In this document: positions 26,604 through 35,620 of the stretch, in pieces
Position numbering within the stretch: position 1 is the first letter of the stretch
How the letters are laid out: each line of letters begins with the position of its first letter
Source of the DNA: Tolumonas lignilytica
GTDB lineage: Bacteria > Pseudomonadota > Gammaproteobacteria > Enterobacterales > Aeromonadaceae
Direction of reading: 5' to 3'
Assembly (NCBI RefSeq): GCF_000527035.1
Contig: NZ_AZUK01000001.1
Location: 2,182,001-2,246,000, forward strand
DNA: 64,000 nt
Notes under the pieces: model-generated
Told to the model about the DNA's origin: nothing
What the model saw: the letters and a program-made list of their open reading frames with translations, nothing else
Database searches by the model: none
Translations under genes and position numbers: made by a program

Positions 26604-28118
26604 CTATTTCACTTGTTTCACGACATCAATGATGCTGCCATCGCGGTAGCGGATGATCCCGACGATCCGGTCGGTATATTCGATGTCCGCTGGAATGCCC
26701 GTCAGCGCATAGGCACGCTCATTCAGCGCTTCAATCGACATCACCGGCAGTTTGGCGGCCAGCAGGCGTTCTTTTACCTCCGGCCGGGCCGGGTTGACCG
26801 CGATCCCATGATCGGTGACTAGCACATCAATGCTGCTGCCGGGAGTGATGCAGGTGGTGACCTGCTTGACCACGGTGGGAATGCGGCCTCGCACCAGCGG
26901 CGCCACCACGATGGTCAGATTGGCAGCAGCGGCGGTGTCACAATGTCCGCCGGAGGCACCGCGAAATACGCCGTCGGAGCCGGTGATCACGTTGACGTTA
27001 AAGCGGGTGTCGATTTCCAGTGCACTCAAGATCACCACATCCAGTTTTTCCACACAGGCCCCTTTCGAGGTCGGGTTGGCATACTGATTGGCGGAGATCT
27101 CCTGATGATGTGGGTTTTTGCCCAGCGATTCGGCTGCCACGCTGTCGAAGCACTGCACGTCCAGCAGAGTCTGGATCAGGCCGCGTTCGTGCAGTTCGAC
27201 CATGCTGGCGGTGATGCCACCGAGACCAAAGCGGGCCTTGATCTTATTGCGTACCATCTTGTCGGCCATAAAACGGGTCACCGCCAGAGAAGCACCCCCG
27301 GTGCCGGTTTGCAGCGAAAAGCCATTATTGAAATAACCGGAATGTTCGATGACATCGGCGGCTCGTCGGGCGATCAGCAGTTCACGCGGGTTGCTGGTCA
27401 TGCGGGTGGCATCGCCACCGATCTTGGTCGGATCACCGACATGTTCCACCTGCACGATGCCGTCGACACAATCCTGTGCAATGCTGGCCGGATAGTTGGG
27501 GTAACCGACCAGTTCTTCGGTCAGCAGGATCACATGGCGGGCATATTCGGCATCGACACGGGCGTAACCGAGCGAACCACAACGCGATTTGCCGGAGAAA
27601 CCATTAGCATTGCCGAATTCATCACTGCAGGGCACGCCAAGGAAAGCCACGTCGATCTGCAATTCGCCGGACTGGATCAGATGCACCCGGCCGCCGTGCG
27701 AGTGGATATGCACCGGTTCGTTCATTAAGCCATGTGAGATCGCGTCGGCGAGTTTGCCGCGCAGGCCCGAGGTGTAAATCTTACGGACGACCCCCTGACG
27801 AATATGTTCCAGCAGCGGGGCATGGCAGTTGGTCAGCGAACTAGCGGCTAACACCAGATCTTTGAAACCCATCTCTGCCAGCTTATCCATCACCATGTTG
27901 ACGGTCTTATCGCCATCGCGAAATGCATGGTGGAAGGAGATGGTCATGCCGTTTTGTAGGCCACTGGCGCGGATGGCTTCTTCCAGCGACGCGTGCAATT
28001 TGTTCTGGGTGTTGCGCTGAAGGGCGGTTTTATTTTCCACGGCAGCAAACAGCGGGATCTGGGGTGCCACCGAGGTGATCGCGTCGGGAATAGATCGTTC
28101 TAATATATTGATAGTCAT
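26604..28118 (-). CDS. citF: Citrate lyase alpha subunit (citrate:acetyl-ACP transferase)
   Basis: CitF exchanges acetyl for citryl on the acyl carrier protein, the first half-reaction of citrate cleavage to acetate and oxaloacetate. The 504-residue protein has SFHHAFRDGDKTVNMVMD, HSHGGRVHLIQSGELQIDVAFLG, the glycine-rich LQTGTGGASLAVTRFMADKM and GGHCDTAAAANLTIVVAPLVRGRIPT. ATG 28118 is chosen, with GAGG 7 bases upstream and just past the citE stop; an ATG 12 bases earlier overlaps citE. Confidence 0.96.
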   Translation of the reverse strand: MTINILERSIPDAITSVAPQIPLFAAVENKTALQRNTQNKLHASLEEAIRASGLQNGMTISFHHAFRDGDKTVNMVMDKLAEMGFKDLVLAASSLTNCHAPLLEHIRQGVVRKIYTSGLRGKLADAISHGLMNEPVHIHSHGGRVHLIQSGELQIDVAFLGVPCSDEFGNANGFSGKSRCGSLGYARVDAEYARHVILLTEELVGYPNYPASIAQDCVDGIVQVEHVGDPTKIGGDATRMTSNPRELLIARRAADVIEHSGYFNNGFSLQTGTGGASLAVTRFMADKMVRNKIKARFGLGGITASMVELHERGLIQTLLDVQCFDSVAAESLGKNPHHQEISANQYANPTSKGACVEKLDVVILSALEIDTRFNVNVITGSDGVFRGASGGHCDTAAAANLTIVVAPLVRGRIPTVVKQVTTCITPGSSIDVLVTDHGIAVNPARPEVKERLLAAKLPVMSIEALNERAYALTGIPADIEYTDRIVGIIRYRDGSIIDVVKQVK

Positions 28119-28126
28119 GGCAAACC

Positions 28127-29005
28127 TCACTGTCTGATGCCGGATGCTTCTGCGCGTTGGAGCACCCAGCGCGCGCGTTCAATGATCGGGGCATCGATCA
28201 TCTTGCCGTTCAGCGACACTACGCCTAAGCCCTGACTGGCCGCATTTTCAGCCGCTTCAAGAATCAACCGGGCGTGGCCGACTTCTTTACGGGTCGGGGC
28301 AAAGACGTTATGCAGCAGTTCAATCTGACGCGGATTGATCAGTGATTTGCCATCGAAACCCAGTTGTTTGATGTGCTCGGCTTCGTGGATGAACCCTTCT
28401 TCATTGTTGGCATTGGAATAGACAGTATCGAATGCCGCGATCCCGGCGGCGCGTGCGGCCTGCAGAATGGAGCAACGGGCAAACAGCAGCTCGATCCCAT
28501 CCGGCGAGCGTTCGGTGCGGATGTTGCGGACATAATCTTCCGCCCCCAAGGCGATCCCGATCAGACGGGGCGAGGCTTTGGCAATTTCCGGTGCATTGAT
28601 GACGCCCTGTGCACTTTCAATGGCCGCCATCATGCGGGTACTGCCCTCAGGACGACCGCATTTCCGTTCGACGGCGAGAATGTGACGCTCCATCTCCAGA
28701 ATATCTTCGGCCGAATCGGTTTTGGGCAAACGCACGACATCGACACCGGCGCGCACCACCGCTTCCACATCCAGCTTGCCGTAGGGTGAATCAATCGGGT
28801 TGACCCGCACGACTTTCTCGATGTCTTTATAGAGCGGCATTTGCAGGGCATGGAAGACCAGCAGACGCGCGGTGTCTTTTTCGGTGATGGCGACGGAATC
28901 TTCCAGATCGAACATCAGTGCATCTGGCTGATAGATAAAGCTGTTACTGAGCATGGCGGCGTTGGCTCCGGGCACGAACAGCATGCTGCGGCGTAATTTG
29001 CTCAT
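28127..29005 (-). CDS. citE: Citrate lyase beta subunit (citryl-ACP lyase)
   Basis: CitE cleaves citryl-ACP to oxaloacetate and acetyl-ACP. The 292-residue TIM-barrel protein of the HpcH/CitE family begins [21 protein letters not shown]. The acidic [16 protein letters not shown] (about 34-49) and [11 protein letters not shown] are family marks, with [16 protein letters not shown] and [15 protein letters not shown] holding the catalytic and Mg ligands. The start is in a 4-base ATGA overlap with citD, and GGAG lies 8 bases before. An upstream in-frame ATG within citD is not supported. Confidence 0.96.
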   Translation of the reverse strand: MSKLRRSMLFVPGANAAMLSNSFIYQPDALMFDLEDSVAITEKDTARLLVFHALQMPLYKDIEKVVRVNPIDSPYGKLDVEAVVRAGVDVVRLPKTDSAEDILEMERHILAVERKCGRPEGSTRMMAAIESAQGVINAPEIAKASPRLIGIALGAEDYVRNIRTERSPDGIELLFARCSILQAARAAGIAAFDTVYSNANNEEGFIHEAEHIKQLGFDGKSLINPRQIELLHNVFAPTRKEVGHARLILEAAENAASQGLGVVSLNGKMIDAPIIERARWVLQRAEASGIRQ

Positions 29006-29301
29006 AACTCGCTCCAGTTTTGTTCCAGTAGCTGAGTGCCGGTGGCACGGATCAGCGCTGCCTGTACCCGGGCTTTGATGACGCAATCCAGCGCGCCTTT
29101 GTCTTCGACGATGACCCGCACCCCGGTGATGTTTAATTTATTCAGGGTGTCGTGGATCAGGCGCTGGATGGCGGTGCCGAACTGCTTTTCGACCACACTT
29201 TCCAGTTCGATCTCAATCTCCTGTGTATCGACCGGTTGGATGCGGATCAGCACATCGCCGGATTCGAGCGTCCCGGCATGGGACTGTTGTGTTATTTTCA
29301 T
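29002..29301 (-). CDS. citD: Citrate lyase acyl carrier protein (gamma subunit)
   Basis: CitD carries the covalent triphosphoribosyl-dephospho-CoA arm of citrate lyase. At 99 residues it has the expected size. Ser14 in [11 protein letters not shown] is the attachment site, and the [14 protein letters not shown] helix matches the family. It follows citC by 60 bases and overlaps citE by 4 bases, so the three lyase subunits are translated together. Confidence 0.95.
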   Translation of the reverse strand: MKITQQSHAGTLESGDVLIRIQPVDTQEIEIELESVVEKQFGTAIQRLIHDTLNKLNITGVRVIVEDKGALDCVIKARVQAALIRATGTQLLEQNWSEL

Positions 29302-29361
29302 TTGTCAGACCTTGGTTATGAACGGTATTGCTGCGCTGCGAAGCAACGCAACGGACAATGC

Positions 29362-30411
29362 TTACACGGCAAGCGAATGCGCCACGGGCGGTGATCCATA
29401 GTGTTGCCACAGATAGCGATAGGTGGTTTCCGGCACGAGCGACCTCACCGCATCAGGCCCTTTTCTGGCGAGCAGTTCCCGCACCCGACAGGCGGAAATC
29501 GGCTGAGCGGCCTGCTGCCGGCGTTCGATTTCATGTAATTCAATGACGGGAGCGGATAAGGTTTCGGTGGTCAGCCAGTAGGCCATTTCACGGTTATATT
29601 GTGCGGTCACGGGACACAGCGGTTCGGTGCCGACATAGCGGCGATTAATGCCCAGTGCCGGCGCAATCTGTTGACGGAAAAGCTGCAGATCGAGCGCCAT
29701 ATGGCAGTGATTGATGATCTTCTGGCTTTTCAGGAAATAACTGGGAAATGTCGCCCGGGAAATCAGATAGTCAGAGCCCGGATGCACCGTCAGATTTTTA
29801 AAATCCGCAACCCCGGCCTTGATCAGGGCCAGACGATCTTCGTATGGGAATTCCGACGCATTCTCCTGCACCACAAACAGATGGACCCAGTCACATTCGC
29901 GGCAGGCCTGCTGCACCAGATAACGATGCCCCAGCGTAAACGGGTTGGCATTCATCACGATGCCCCCGATGCGCTGGCCGGGTTGGCGTTGCTGTGCCAG
30001 TTGACGGCAATAACGATGTATCCGCGTGGCACTGTTTTCCATCAGGATGACCTGATCATCCACACTGGCCAACAGATGAAATCCGCATTCAGCGAACAGG
30101 GCTTCATTTTCCGGCTTGGTAAAGAGAAACAACTCATAACGTTGCAGACTGAAGGCCTGATTGATCAGGGTGGTCATCAGGCGCAAGGCCAGACCATGAC
30201 CGCGCAAGGCCGGTTCAATGGCGATGCATTTCAGCACCCGTCCGGCAATGCCACCACAAGCGACCAACTGCTGCTGTTCATCCAGTGCAACAATAAATTG
30301 TTCAATGTCCAGATCGATATTTAAGTTATTGCGTTGCAGAAAATCAGCAATTTGTTGCCAGCGGGATATTTCTGCTTTCAGCACACAACAGAAAATGACT
30401 TCATCGTTCAT
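29362..30411 (-). CDS. citC: [Citrate (pro-3S)-lyase] ligase CitC
   Basis: CitC acetylates the prosthetic group of CitD using acetate and ATP, switching the lyase on. The 349-residue protein has an N-terminal GNAT-like domain (about 1-130, VLKCIAIEPALRGHGLALRLM). It is followed by a nucleotidyltransferase domain with the HxGH-type motif NANPFTLGHRYLVQQA (about 153-168) and the ISxxR-like SACRVRELLARK near 322. First gene of the citCDEFXG operon, divergent from the citrate transporter gene. The ribosome site is weak (AAGG). Confidence 0.94.
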   Translation of the reverse strand: MNDEVIFCCVLKAEISRWQQIADFLQRNNLNIDLDIEQFIVALDEQQQLVACGGIAGRVLKCIAIEPALRGHGLALRLMTTLINQAFSLQRYELFLFTKPENEALFAECGFHLLASVDDQVILMENSATRIHRYCRQLAQQRQPGQRIGGIVMNANPFTLGHRYLVQQACRECDWVHLFVVQENASEFPYEDRLALIKAGVADFKNLTVHPGSDYLISRATFPSYFLKSQKIINHCHMALDLQLFRQQIAPALGINRRYVGTEPLCPVTAQYNREMAYWLTTETLSAPVIELHEIERRQQAAQPISACRVRELLARKGPDAVRSLVPETTYRYLWQHYGSPPVAHSLAV

Positions 30412-30792
30412 GGTTATACAGCCTTAAGGGGCTAATCAAAATTGCTGTATATATGAAAGGTGATTTCCGGTTATTTTTTTTTGATCACTCTCAAGTGAAA
30501 AAGCGGTTTAAATAACGGATATAAATTATATGAATTAAATTATTTGGCTGGAGTTTGTTTGTTGAATTTAAGTGGTTTTGATGAATTTGTATATAAAAAT
30601 TATAAGATAATTAAACGCATAAAAACGCCGGATTATTTAACCACCGATCAAAAACCATAGCAATTTTTACCGCTAAATTCCCATCATCGTAAAACTAAAA
30701 AACATGCCCGCGAGTGCTGACTTCTGGTGTTTACCGGCTGTAGGCCATGTATCCGAGGGAATACTGCGTTATTGTAAATAGGAGACATTACA
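30412..30792. promoter_or_regulatory. Divergent AT-rich control region between citC and citS
   Basis: 381 bases without a gene, clearly richer in A and T than the neighbours, between the two divergent citrate units. It carries an FNR-like site near citC and several T/A runs. In Klebsiella the analogous citC-citS interval is where CitB and CRP bind; the nearby citAB genes make CitB binding here likely, but I cannot point to a defined CitB motif. Confidence 0.7.
30481..30494. promoter_or_regulatory. FNR-like site upstream of citC
   Basis: TTGAT-CACT-CTCAA matches the FNR consensus TTGAT-N4-ATCAA at 9 of 10 positions. Reading toward citC, a TATATA element lies about 30 bases downstream (30448-30455). 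This places the site near -45 of a possible start, an activating position for anaerobic induction. Confidence 0.55.
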
Positions 30793-32166
30793 ATGGGAAA
30801 AGAGCAGGCCAATGTTGCTGATACGAGTGATCTGTCACTGAGTAACGGCACGGCAGAAAAATTCTGGCCACATGGCTGGTGGAAAATATTCGATATCAAG
30901 ATTGGAATTATTCCTGTCCCTTTATTTTTAATGGCGGCTGCATTAATAACGGCATTATGTCTGACGGGGGATTTACCCAGTCAAATGACGACCATGGTCG
31001 TGGTGCTTGGCTTTTTTGGATTTATTTGCGGTGAAATCGGTAAACGCTTACCGGTATTAGGAAAAATAGGGGCGGCAGCCATTTGTGCCACCTTTATTCC
31101 TTCGGCATTGGTTTATTATCATTTATTACCGGCCTCTATTATTGCGCCGACCAAAGTATTTTATAAATCAACCGGGATACTTTATTTATATATCAGCTGC
31201 ATTATTGTCGGCAGTATTTTCAGCATGGATCGGAAAACGATCATGCAAGGCTTTCTGCGTATTTTTATCCCCATGGTCTGCGGCGAAATCGTTGGTGCGC
31301 TGGTGGGTGTCACGGTCGGTAGTCTGCTGGGGCTAGGGGCTTTCCACTCCTTATTCTTCATCGTGTTACCCATTATGGCAGGGGGCGTCGGCGAAGGGGC
31401 GATTCCGTTGTCGATCGGTTTCCACGACATCATGCATATCGAACAGGGTGTTGCGTTTGCCCAGATCATCCCGATGGTGATGCTGGGGAGTCTAACCGCG
31501 ATTTTGACGGCCGGTATTCTGAATCATATTGGTAAACGCAAGCCTCATCTGACAGGGGAAGGCCGTTTGATGCCGGGTTCAGGCGAAGAGCTGGGCAGCG
31601 CCACCATCACTGGCGGTTTAAAAGATGCGGTAGATGTCACCGGTTTAGCGGCGGCGGCACTGATGGCGCTGTTGCTCTACATGGCAGGTATTCTGGGGCA
31701 ACGTCTGGTGGGCTTACCGGCTCCGGTAGGCATGCTGTTCGCCGCCGTGTTGGTCAAGGTCACCCAAACGGTTTCGCCACAAATGGCCAGTAATGCCAAC
31801 GTGGTTTATCGGTTCTTCCAGACTTCGGTGACCTACCCGATCCTGTTCATGGTCGGTGTCGCGATCACGCCTTGGGAATCGCTGATGGCCGCCTTCACGT
31901 TTTCCAATCTGATCGTGATCATTTCCACCGTATTGAGTCTGGTGACCACCGGTTTCTTTGTCGGTAAAAAAATGGGCATGCATCCGATCGATGTTGCCAT
32001 CGTTTCCTGCTGTCAGAGTGGTCAGGGTGGTACCGGTGATGTGGCGATTCTGTCTGCCGGTAACCGGATGTCACTGATGCCATTTGCCCAAATTGCGACC
32101 CGTATCGGGGGTGCCATCAACGTGACGCTGGCATTGGTGGTACTGGCCCATTTCTTCAACTTCTGA
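30793..32166 (+). CDS. citS: CitS-type citrate:sodium symporter (2-hydroxycarboxylate transporter family)
   Basis: A 457-residue membrane protein that should import citrate with sodium ions. The two re-entrant-loop signatures of the 2HCT family are visible: MAGGVGEGAIPLSIGF (about 196-211) in the first half and CCQSGQGGTGDVAILSAGNRM (about 399-419) in the second, with MSLMPFAQIATRIGGAI near the end holding the Arg that contacts citrate in CitS. About eleven hydrophobic segments. GGAGA precedes the ATG. Divergent from citCDEFXG and followed by the FAH-family gene. A malate/citrate exchanger of the same family cannot be excluded. Confidence 0.92.
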   Translation: MGKEQANVADTSDLSLSNGTAEKFWPHGWWKIFDIKIGIIPVPLFLMAAALITALCLTGDLPSQMTTMVVVLGFFGFICGEIGKRLPVLGKIGAAAICATFIPSALVYYHLLPASIIAPTKVFYKSTGILYLYISCIIVGSIFSMDRKTIMQGFLRIFIPMVCGEIVGALVGVTVGSLLGLGAFHSLFFIVLPIMAGGVGEGAIPLSIGFHDIMHIEQGVAFAQIIPMVMLGSLTAILTAGILNHIGKRKPHLTGEGRLMPGSGEELGSATITGGLKDAVDVTGLAAAALMALLLYMAGILGQRLVGLPAPVGMLFAAVLVKVTQTVSPQMASNANVVYRFFQTSVTYPILFMVGVAITPWESLMAAFTFSNLIVIISTVLSLVTTGFFVGKKMGMHPIDVAIVSCCQSGQGGTGDVAILSAGNRMSLMPFAQIATRIGGAINVTLALVVLAHFFNF

Positions 32167-32187
32167 TCTCAACTTTCAAGGTATCTT

Positions 32188-32212
32188 CAGCCCGGCATGA
32201 CTTTCCGGGCTG
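32188..32212 (+). terminator. Hairpin after citS
   Basis: 8-bp stem CAGCCCGG with CCGGGCTG, 9-base loop, 21 bases past the citS stop. There is no T-run, so it may attenuate or protect the message more than terminate it. The FAH gene 53 bases on could still be cotranscribed. Confidence 0.5.
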
Positions 32213-32264
32213 TCGCTTATGAATAACTACAACGCTGAATAAGTAATATTGGTGAGGTATTTCC

Positions 32265-33116
32265 ATGAAATTACTAAGTTTTGTCCGCGCCGATGGGTCT
32301 AAGAGTTATGGCATTTACAATGATGACGGCATCGTCGACCTGGGGTTGCGTCTGGGTGATAAATTCAATGATATCAAAGCGCTGCTGGCGGCTGATGCCT
32401 TAGATCTCATTCATCAGTATGTCGGGGCTGCGACTGACTATACCGCCAGCGAAGTGACCTTTCTGCCGATCATCGAATCACCCGGCAAAATCTTGTGCGT
32501 GGGGATGAATTACATGGCCAAGCGTCAGGAGTTTGCCGAGACCAATAATGCGCCCACCCTGTTTGTCCGCTTTCCCGAATCACAGACCGGACACGCCTGC
32601 CGGGTGGTGAAACCCCAGATCAGTAATGAATTCGATTATGAAGGGGAGCTGGCGGTCATTATCGGTAAAACCGGCAAACACATTAAACGCGAAGAGGCAT
32701 TGCAGCATGTGGCCGGTTACAGCTGCTACATGGATGGCTCGGTGCGCGATTGGCAGCACAGCTGGTTTACGGCTGGGAAAAACTGGCAGGAAACGGGGGC
32801 GTTTGGTCCGTGGATGGTGACGAGTGATGAAATCACCAACCCGCATGAACTCGACATTCGCACCTATCTGAATGGCCAGATGGTCCAGAATGACAATACC
32901 GGCAACATGGTGCACACCATTCCTGAACTGATTGAATATATCAGCACCTTCGCGACCTTGTCGGCGGGGGATGTGATCATTACCGGTTCACCCGGCGGGG
33001 TGGGTAAAAAACGCACGCCACCGTTGTTCTTGCAAGATGGCTACGTGATCGAGGTGGAAATCCAGAAGATCGGTAAACTGCGTAACCCCATCGTCAGTGA
33101 ACAGCGATGTAATTAG
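32265..33116 (+). CDS. Fumarylacetoacetate hydrolase-family enzyme in the citrate locus
   Basis: A 283-residue protein of the FAH superfamily. The metal ligands are Glu126, Glu128 (FDYEGELAVIIG) and Asp157 (MDGSVRDWQ), with KILCVGMNYMAK earlier and GDVIITGSPGGVG near 245. Family members hydrolyse or decarboxylate beta-diketo acids; FAHD1-type enzymes decarboxylate oxaloacetate, and related ones tautomerise its enol form. Citrate lyase produces oxaloacetate, and this gene follows the citrate transporter gene, so oxaloacetate decarboxylase or tautomerase activity is my inference. AGGTATTTCC precedes the ATG, and a strong terminator follows. Confidence 0.85.
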   Translation: MKLLSFVRADGSKSYGIYNDDGIVDLGLRLGDKFNDIKALLAADALDLIHQYVGAATDYTASEVTFLPIIESPGKILCVGMNYMAKRQEFAETNNAPTLFVRFPESQTGHACRVVKPQISNEFDYEGELAVIIGKTGKHIKREEALQHVAGYSCYMDGSVRDWQHSWFTAGKNWQETGAFGPWMVTSDEITNPHELDIRTYLNGQMVQNDNTGNMVHTIPELIEYISTFATLSAGDVIITGSPGGVGKKRTPPLFLQDGYVIEVEIQKIGKLRNPIVSEQRCN

Positions 33117-33138
33117 TTTTCCAACATGAGGGAATCAC

Positions 33139-33182
33139 GCCCGGACTGCATGTTTTTACGCATTCCGTCCGGGCATTTTTTT
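33139..33182 (+). terminator. Terminator of the citS-FAH unit
   Basis: 8-bp GC-rich stem GCCCGGAC with GTCCGGGC enclosing a 20-base loop that can itself pair in part (TGCATG with CGCAT), followed by a run of seven T. It overlaps the end of the convergent citB gene by two bases. Confidence 0.85.
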
Positions 33183-33861
33183 ACATGCAGCGGCGATAAA
33201 TCCGCTCCGGGCGTCCGACCTTGCCATGCATCACTTCGGCCTGCAGATAAGTCAGCGCCGCGCAGTGTTCCAGATAGCGACGTGCCGTGGTCTTACTGAT
33301 GCCAATCAGCTCACCCAAGGATTCTGCAGTGTGATAAACCTCGGCCGAGGTGAAGGCTTCTTTCACCTTATCCAGCGTCAATTCATCGATCCCTTTGGGC
33401 AAATTACGGTAGGTCATCTCCCGGGCTTGCAGATTAAACATTTCATCGACATGACGTTGATTGACGCTATCACCGGCACTGATCGAGCCCCGGTAGCGCA
33501 GATAACGTTGCAACGTATCCTGCAAACGGTCATAGCCGATCGGTTTCAGCAGGTAATCAAACGCGCCGCAACGCACGGCTTCCCGTACCGTTTCAATATC
33601 GCTGGCCGCGGTAATGAAAATCACATCAGGCGCATTTTTATCTAACAACATCTGCCGCATCAGGTTAATGCCTAAACCATCCGGCAGGAAATTATCCAAG
33701 AGGATCAAATCGGGCTTCAGCACGCGGATCATCCGTTGGGCTTCTGCCTGATTGGCGGCAATCCCAATCGGGTTAAAGCGGGCATGCTGACGGATAAATT
33801 GCGCATGTAGCTCAGCAATCCGCAGCTCGTCGTCCACGATAAGCACGTCGAATTTATTCAT
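33181..33861 (-). CDS. citB: Response regulator CitB (DpiA/DcuR-type)
   Basis: A 226-residue response regulator of the CitB class. The receiver domain has Asp10-Asp11 and the phospho-acceptor Asp56 (LILLDNFLPDGLG), with the conserved Lys in LLKPIGYDRL near 106. The C-terminal helix-turn-helix includes TAESLGELIGISKTTARRYLEHC (about 180-202). It is paired with the kinase CitA by an 8-base gene overlap and should activate the cit genes when citrate is present. DcuR, the C4-dicarboxylate homologue, is the main alternative, but the position beside the citrate genes favours CitB. Confidence 0.92.
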   Translation of the reverse strand: MNKFDVLIVDDELRIAELHAQFIRQHARFNPIGIAANQAEAQRMIRVLKPDLILLDNFLPDGLGINLMRQMLLDKNAPDVIFITAASDIETVREAVRCGAFDYLLKPIGYDRLQDTLQRYLRYRGSISAGDSVNQRHVDEMFNLQAREMTYRNLPKGIDELTLDKVKEAFTSAEVYHTAESLGELIGISKTTARRYLEHCAALTYLQAEVMHGKVGRPERIYRRCM

Positions 33862-35551
33862 AAGCGTTACCTTTTAGAGGAATAAACAGGGAGATGATCG
33901 TCCCCATTGGCTCGGCGTCATCCAGCGTGATATAGCCACCGGCATGGCTGACATAACGTTGAATCAGATACATCCCGTAGCCGTGACCGGATTCGGTTTT
34001 TGTGGTGACTCCGCGTTCAAAGATCCGGTCGACCATCTCGGGGGCGATACCGGTGCCGTTGTCGGCGACCTCAATCACCAGCTCGTTGCTGCGATCGCTA
34101 ATCAGCAGAGAAATCTGTTTGCTGCTGTCGGGGTTTTTCAGTGTGGCTTCAAAGGCATTATCCAGCAGATTGCCCAGAATACTGGTGAGTTCATCGGCGC
34201 CGAGGGCATCGGGTAATGTCTTTTTCAACTGGCAGGCCGGATCAAAGACCAGAGACAACCCCAGCTCCTGAGCCCGGATATACTTACTCAGCAGGTGCCC
34301 GGCCACCAGATTGTTGTTGAATGTACTGATAAAGAAATCAACCAGTTGCTGCTTTTGGTTCGACTCCTGACGAATGGTGCGCAGGGCATCTTCATAGGCA
34401 CCCAGCTGGATCAGGCCGCCAATGGTCGACAGCTTATTGGCATATTCATGGCGCATGACGCGCAGGCTTTCGGCATGTTGCTGCACCTGCGACAACTGGT
34501 GGGAGAGGGTGTGGATATCATCCTTGCGGCGGAAACTGACCACCCAACCCAATGCTTTGCCATCCAACTGACAGGGCACCCGGTTCGCGATGACATAATC
34601 CCCGTTGAGCGACAGGATCTCATCTTTGACCGCCTCCTGTTGCTGGGCATTGGGCAGAAAGAAATCGCACGGCGAAATAATTTCGCAAATGGGCAACCCA
34701 TCCAATTGCCGGTTTTCCGGGATGATGCCCAGGATCTGCCGGGCATTCTGGTTGATCGAATAAATCAGGCCATCCTGATTGACGGCAATCACGCCCTCAT
34801 AGACCGACTGCAAAATTGCCGATGCCATCCGTAACGACAGGGCAATCTCTTTCGGTTCCATATCCAGCATCTGGCGTTTGATATGACGGGCAAAGAAATA
34901 AGCTGCGAGGATCGAACTCAGCAGCATCATGCCCATCATGGCAATGATCGGGTTCAGATACAGGCTGCGCCATGACGCAATGCTGTTGAGCAGATAACCG
35001 ACCGACACGATCCCAATGACCTTACCCTGGTGATCGATGATGGGGGCCTTGCCGCGCATACCGAATCCCATCGTGCCTTCACGCAGCGAGAGATAGGTTT
35101 TTTTATGGATCAGTGCCGGCGAATTGTCATCACCCACCATGGGAAACCCGATCTTATCCGGATCGGGGTGGGTAATTCGGATCCCCTTTTCATCACCGAC
35201 CACGATGTAGTTGGCGTCGGAATAGTACTTCTGGATGCTCTCCACATCACGGCGGACTTCATCGTAGTCACGGTGTTCCATGGCGGCAATGATGGTCGGG
35301 CGGGAGGCAATCTGTTCGGCTTGCAAAATGGCGCGATGTCCCACCTCTTTGTCGAGAATATCGGCCAGCCGATGGTGCACGAAAATGCCAATAACCAGCA
35401 GTTGCAGGCTAATCACCAGCAAAAGCAGCAAAAACAGACGATTTTTGAATGTCATGCCGGTGGTATAAGGTATCAGCAAAGGGTGCAGCCGCATTTTTTC
35501 GACAATATTTTGGGGGATCGGGCGGTCATTATAGGAGGTGATTGCCTGCAT
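33854..35551 (-). CDS. citA: Sensor histidine kinase CitA (DpiB/DcuS-type)
   Basis: A 565-residue membrane kinase that should sense external citrate. Membrane segments are at about 36-58 and 200-222, enclosing a periplasmic PAS-like (PDC) domain with RPTIIAAMEHRDYDEVRRDVESI, ITHPDPDKIG and GKVIGIVSVGYLL as in CitA/DcuS. A cytoplasmic PAS (about 235-345) follows, then phospho-acceptor His368 in MRHEYANKLSTIGGLIQLG and the ATPase boxes DNAFEA, DNGTGI and SGHGYGMYL. I kept ATG 35551 (AAGAG upstream); it adds about 32 residues before the first membrane segment, so ATG 35494 or 35455 remain possible. Confidence 0.92.
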   Translation of the reverse strand: MQAITSYNDRPIPQNIVEKMRLHPLLIPYTTGMTFKNRLFLLLLLVISLQLLVIGIFVHHRLADILDKEVGHRAILQAEQIASRPTIIAAMEHRDYDEVRRDVESIQKYYSDANYIVVGDEKGIRITHPDPDKIGFPMVGDDNSPALIHKKTYLSLREGTMGFGMRGKAPIIDHQGKVIGIVSVGYLLNSIASWRSLYLNPIIAMMGMMLLSSILAAYFFARHIKRQMLDMEPKEIALSLRMASAILQSVYEGVIAVNQDGLIYSINQNARQILGIIPENRQLDGLPICEIISPCDFFLPNAQQQEAVKDEILSLNGDYVIANRVPCQLDGKALGWVVSFRRKDDIHTLSHQLSQVQQHAESLRVMRHEYANKLSTIGGLIQLGAYEDALRTIRQESNQKQQLVDFFISTFNNNLVAGHLLSKYIRAQELGLSLVFDPACQLKKTLPDALGADELTSILGNLLDNAFEATLKNPDSSKQISLLISDRSNELVIEVADNGTGIAPEMVDRIFERGVTTKTESGHGYGMYLIQRYVSHAGGYITLDDAEPMGTIISLFIPLKGNAYE

Positions 35552-35620
35552 TCCGTGATTCTCTTCGCAGGCAATCGTGAAAACAGATTAGCTAATTAAA
35601 TAAAATAAAAACCATAAAAA

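Noticed and set aside
26943-27728. A 261-codon open frame on the plus strand
   Set aside because: It is exactly antisense to citF, whose protein motifs are unmistakable; long antisense frames are common in GC-rich codon patterns.
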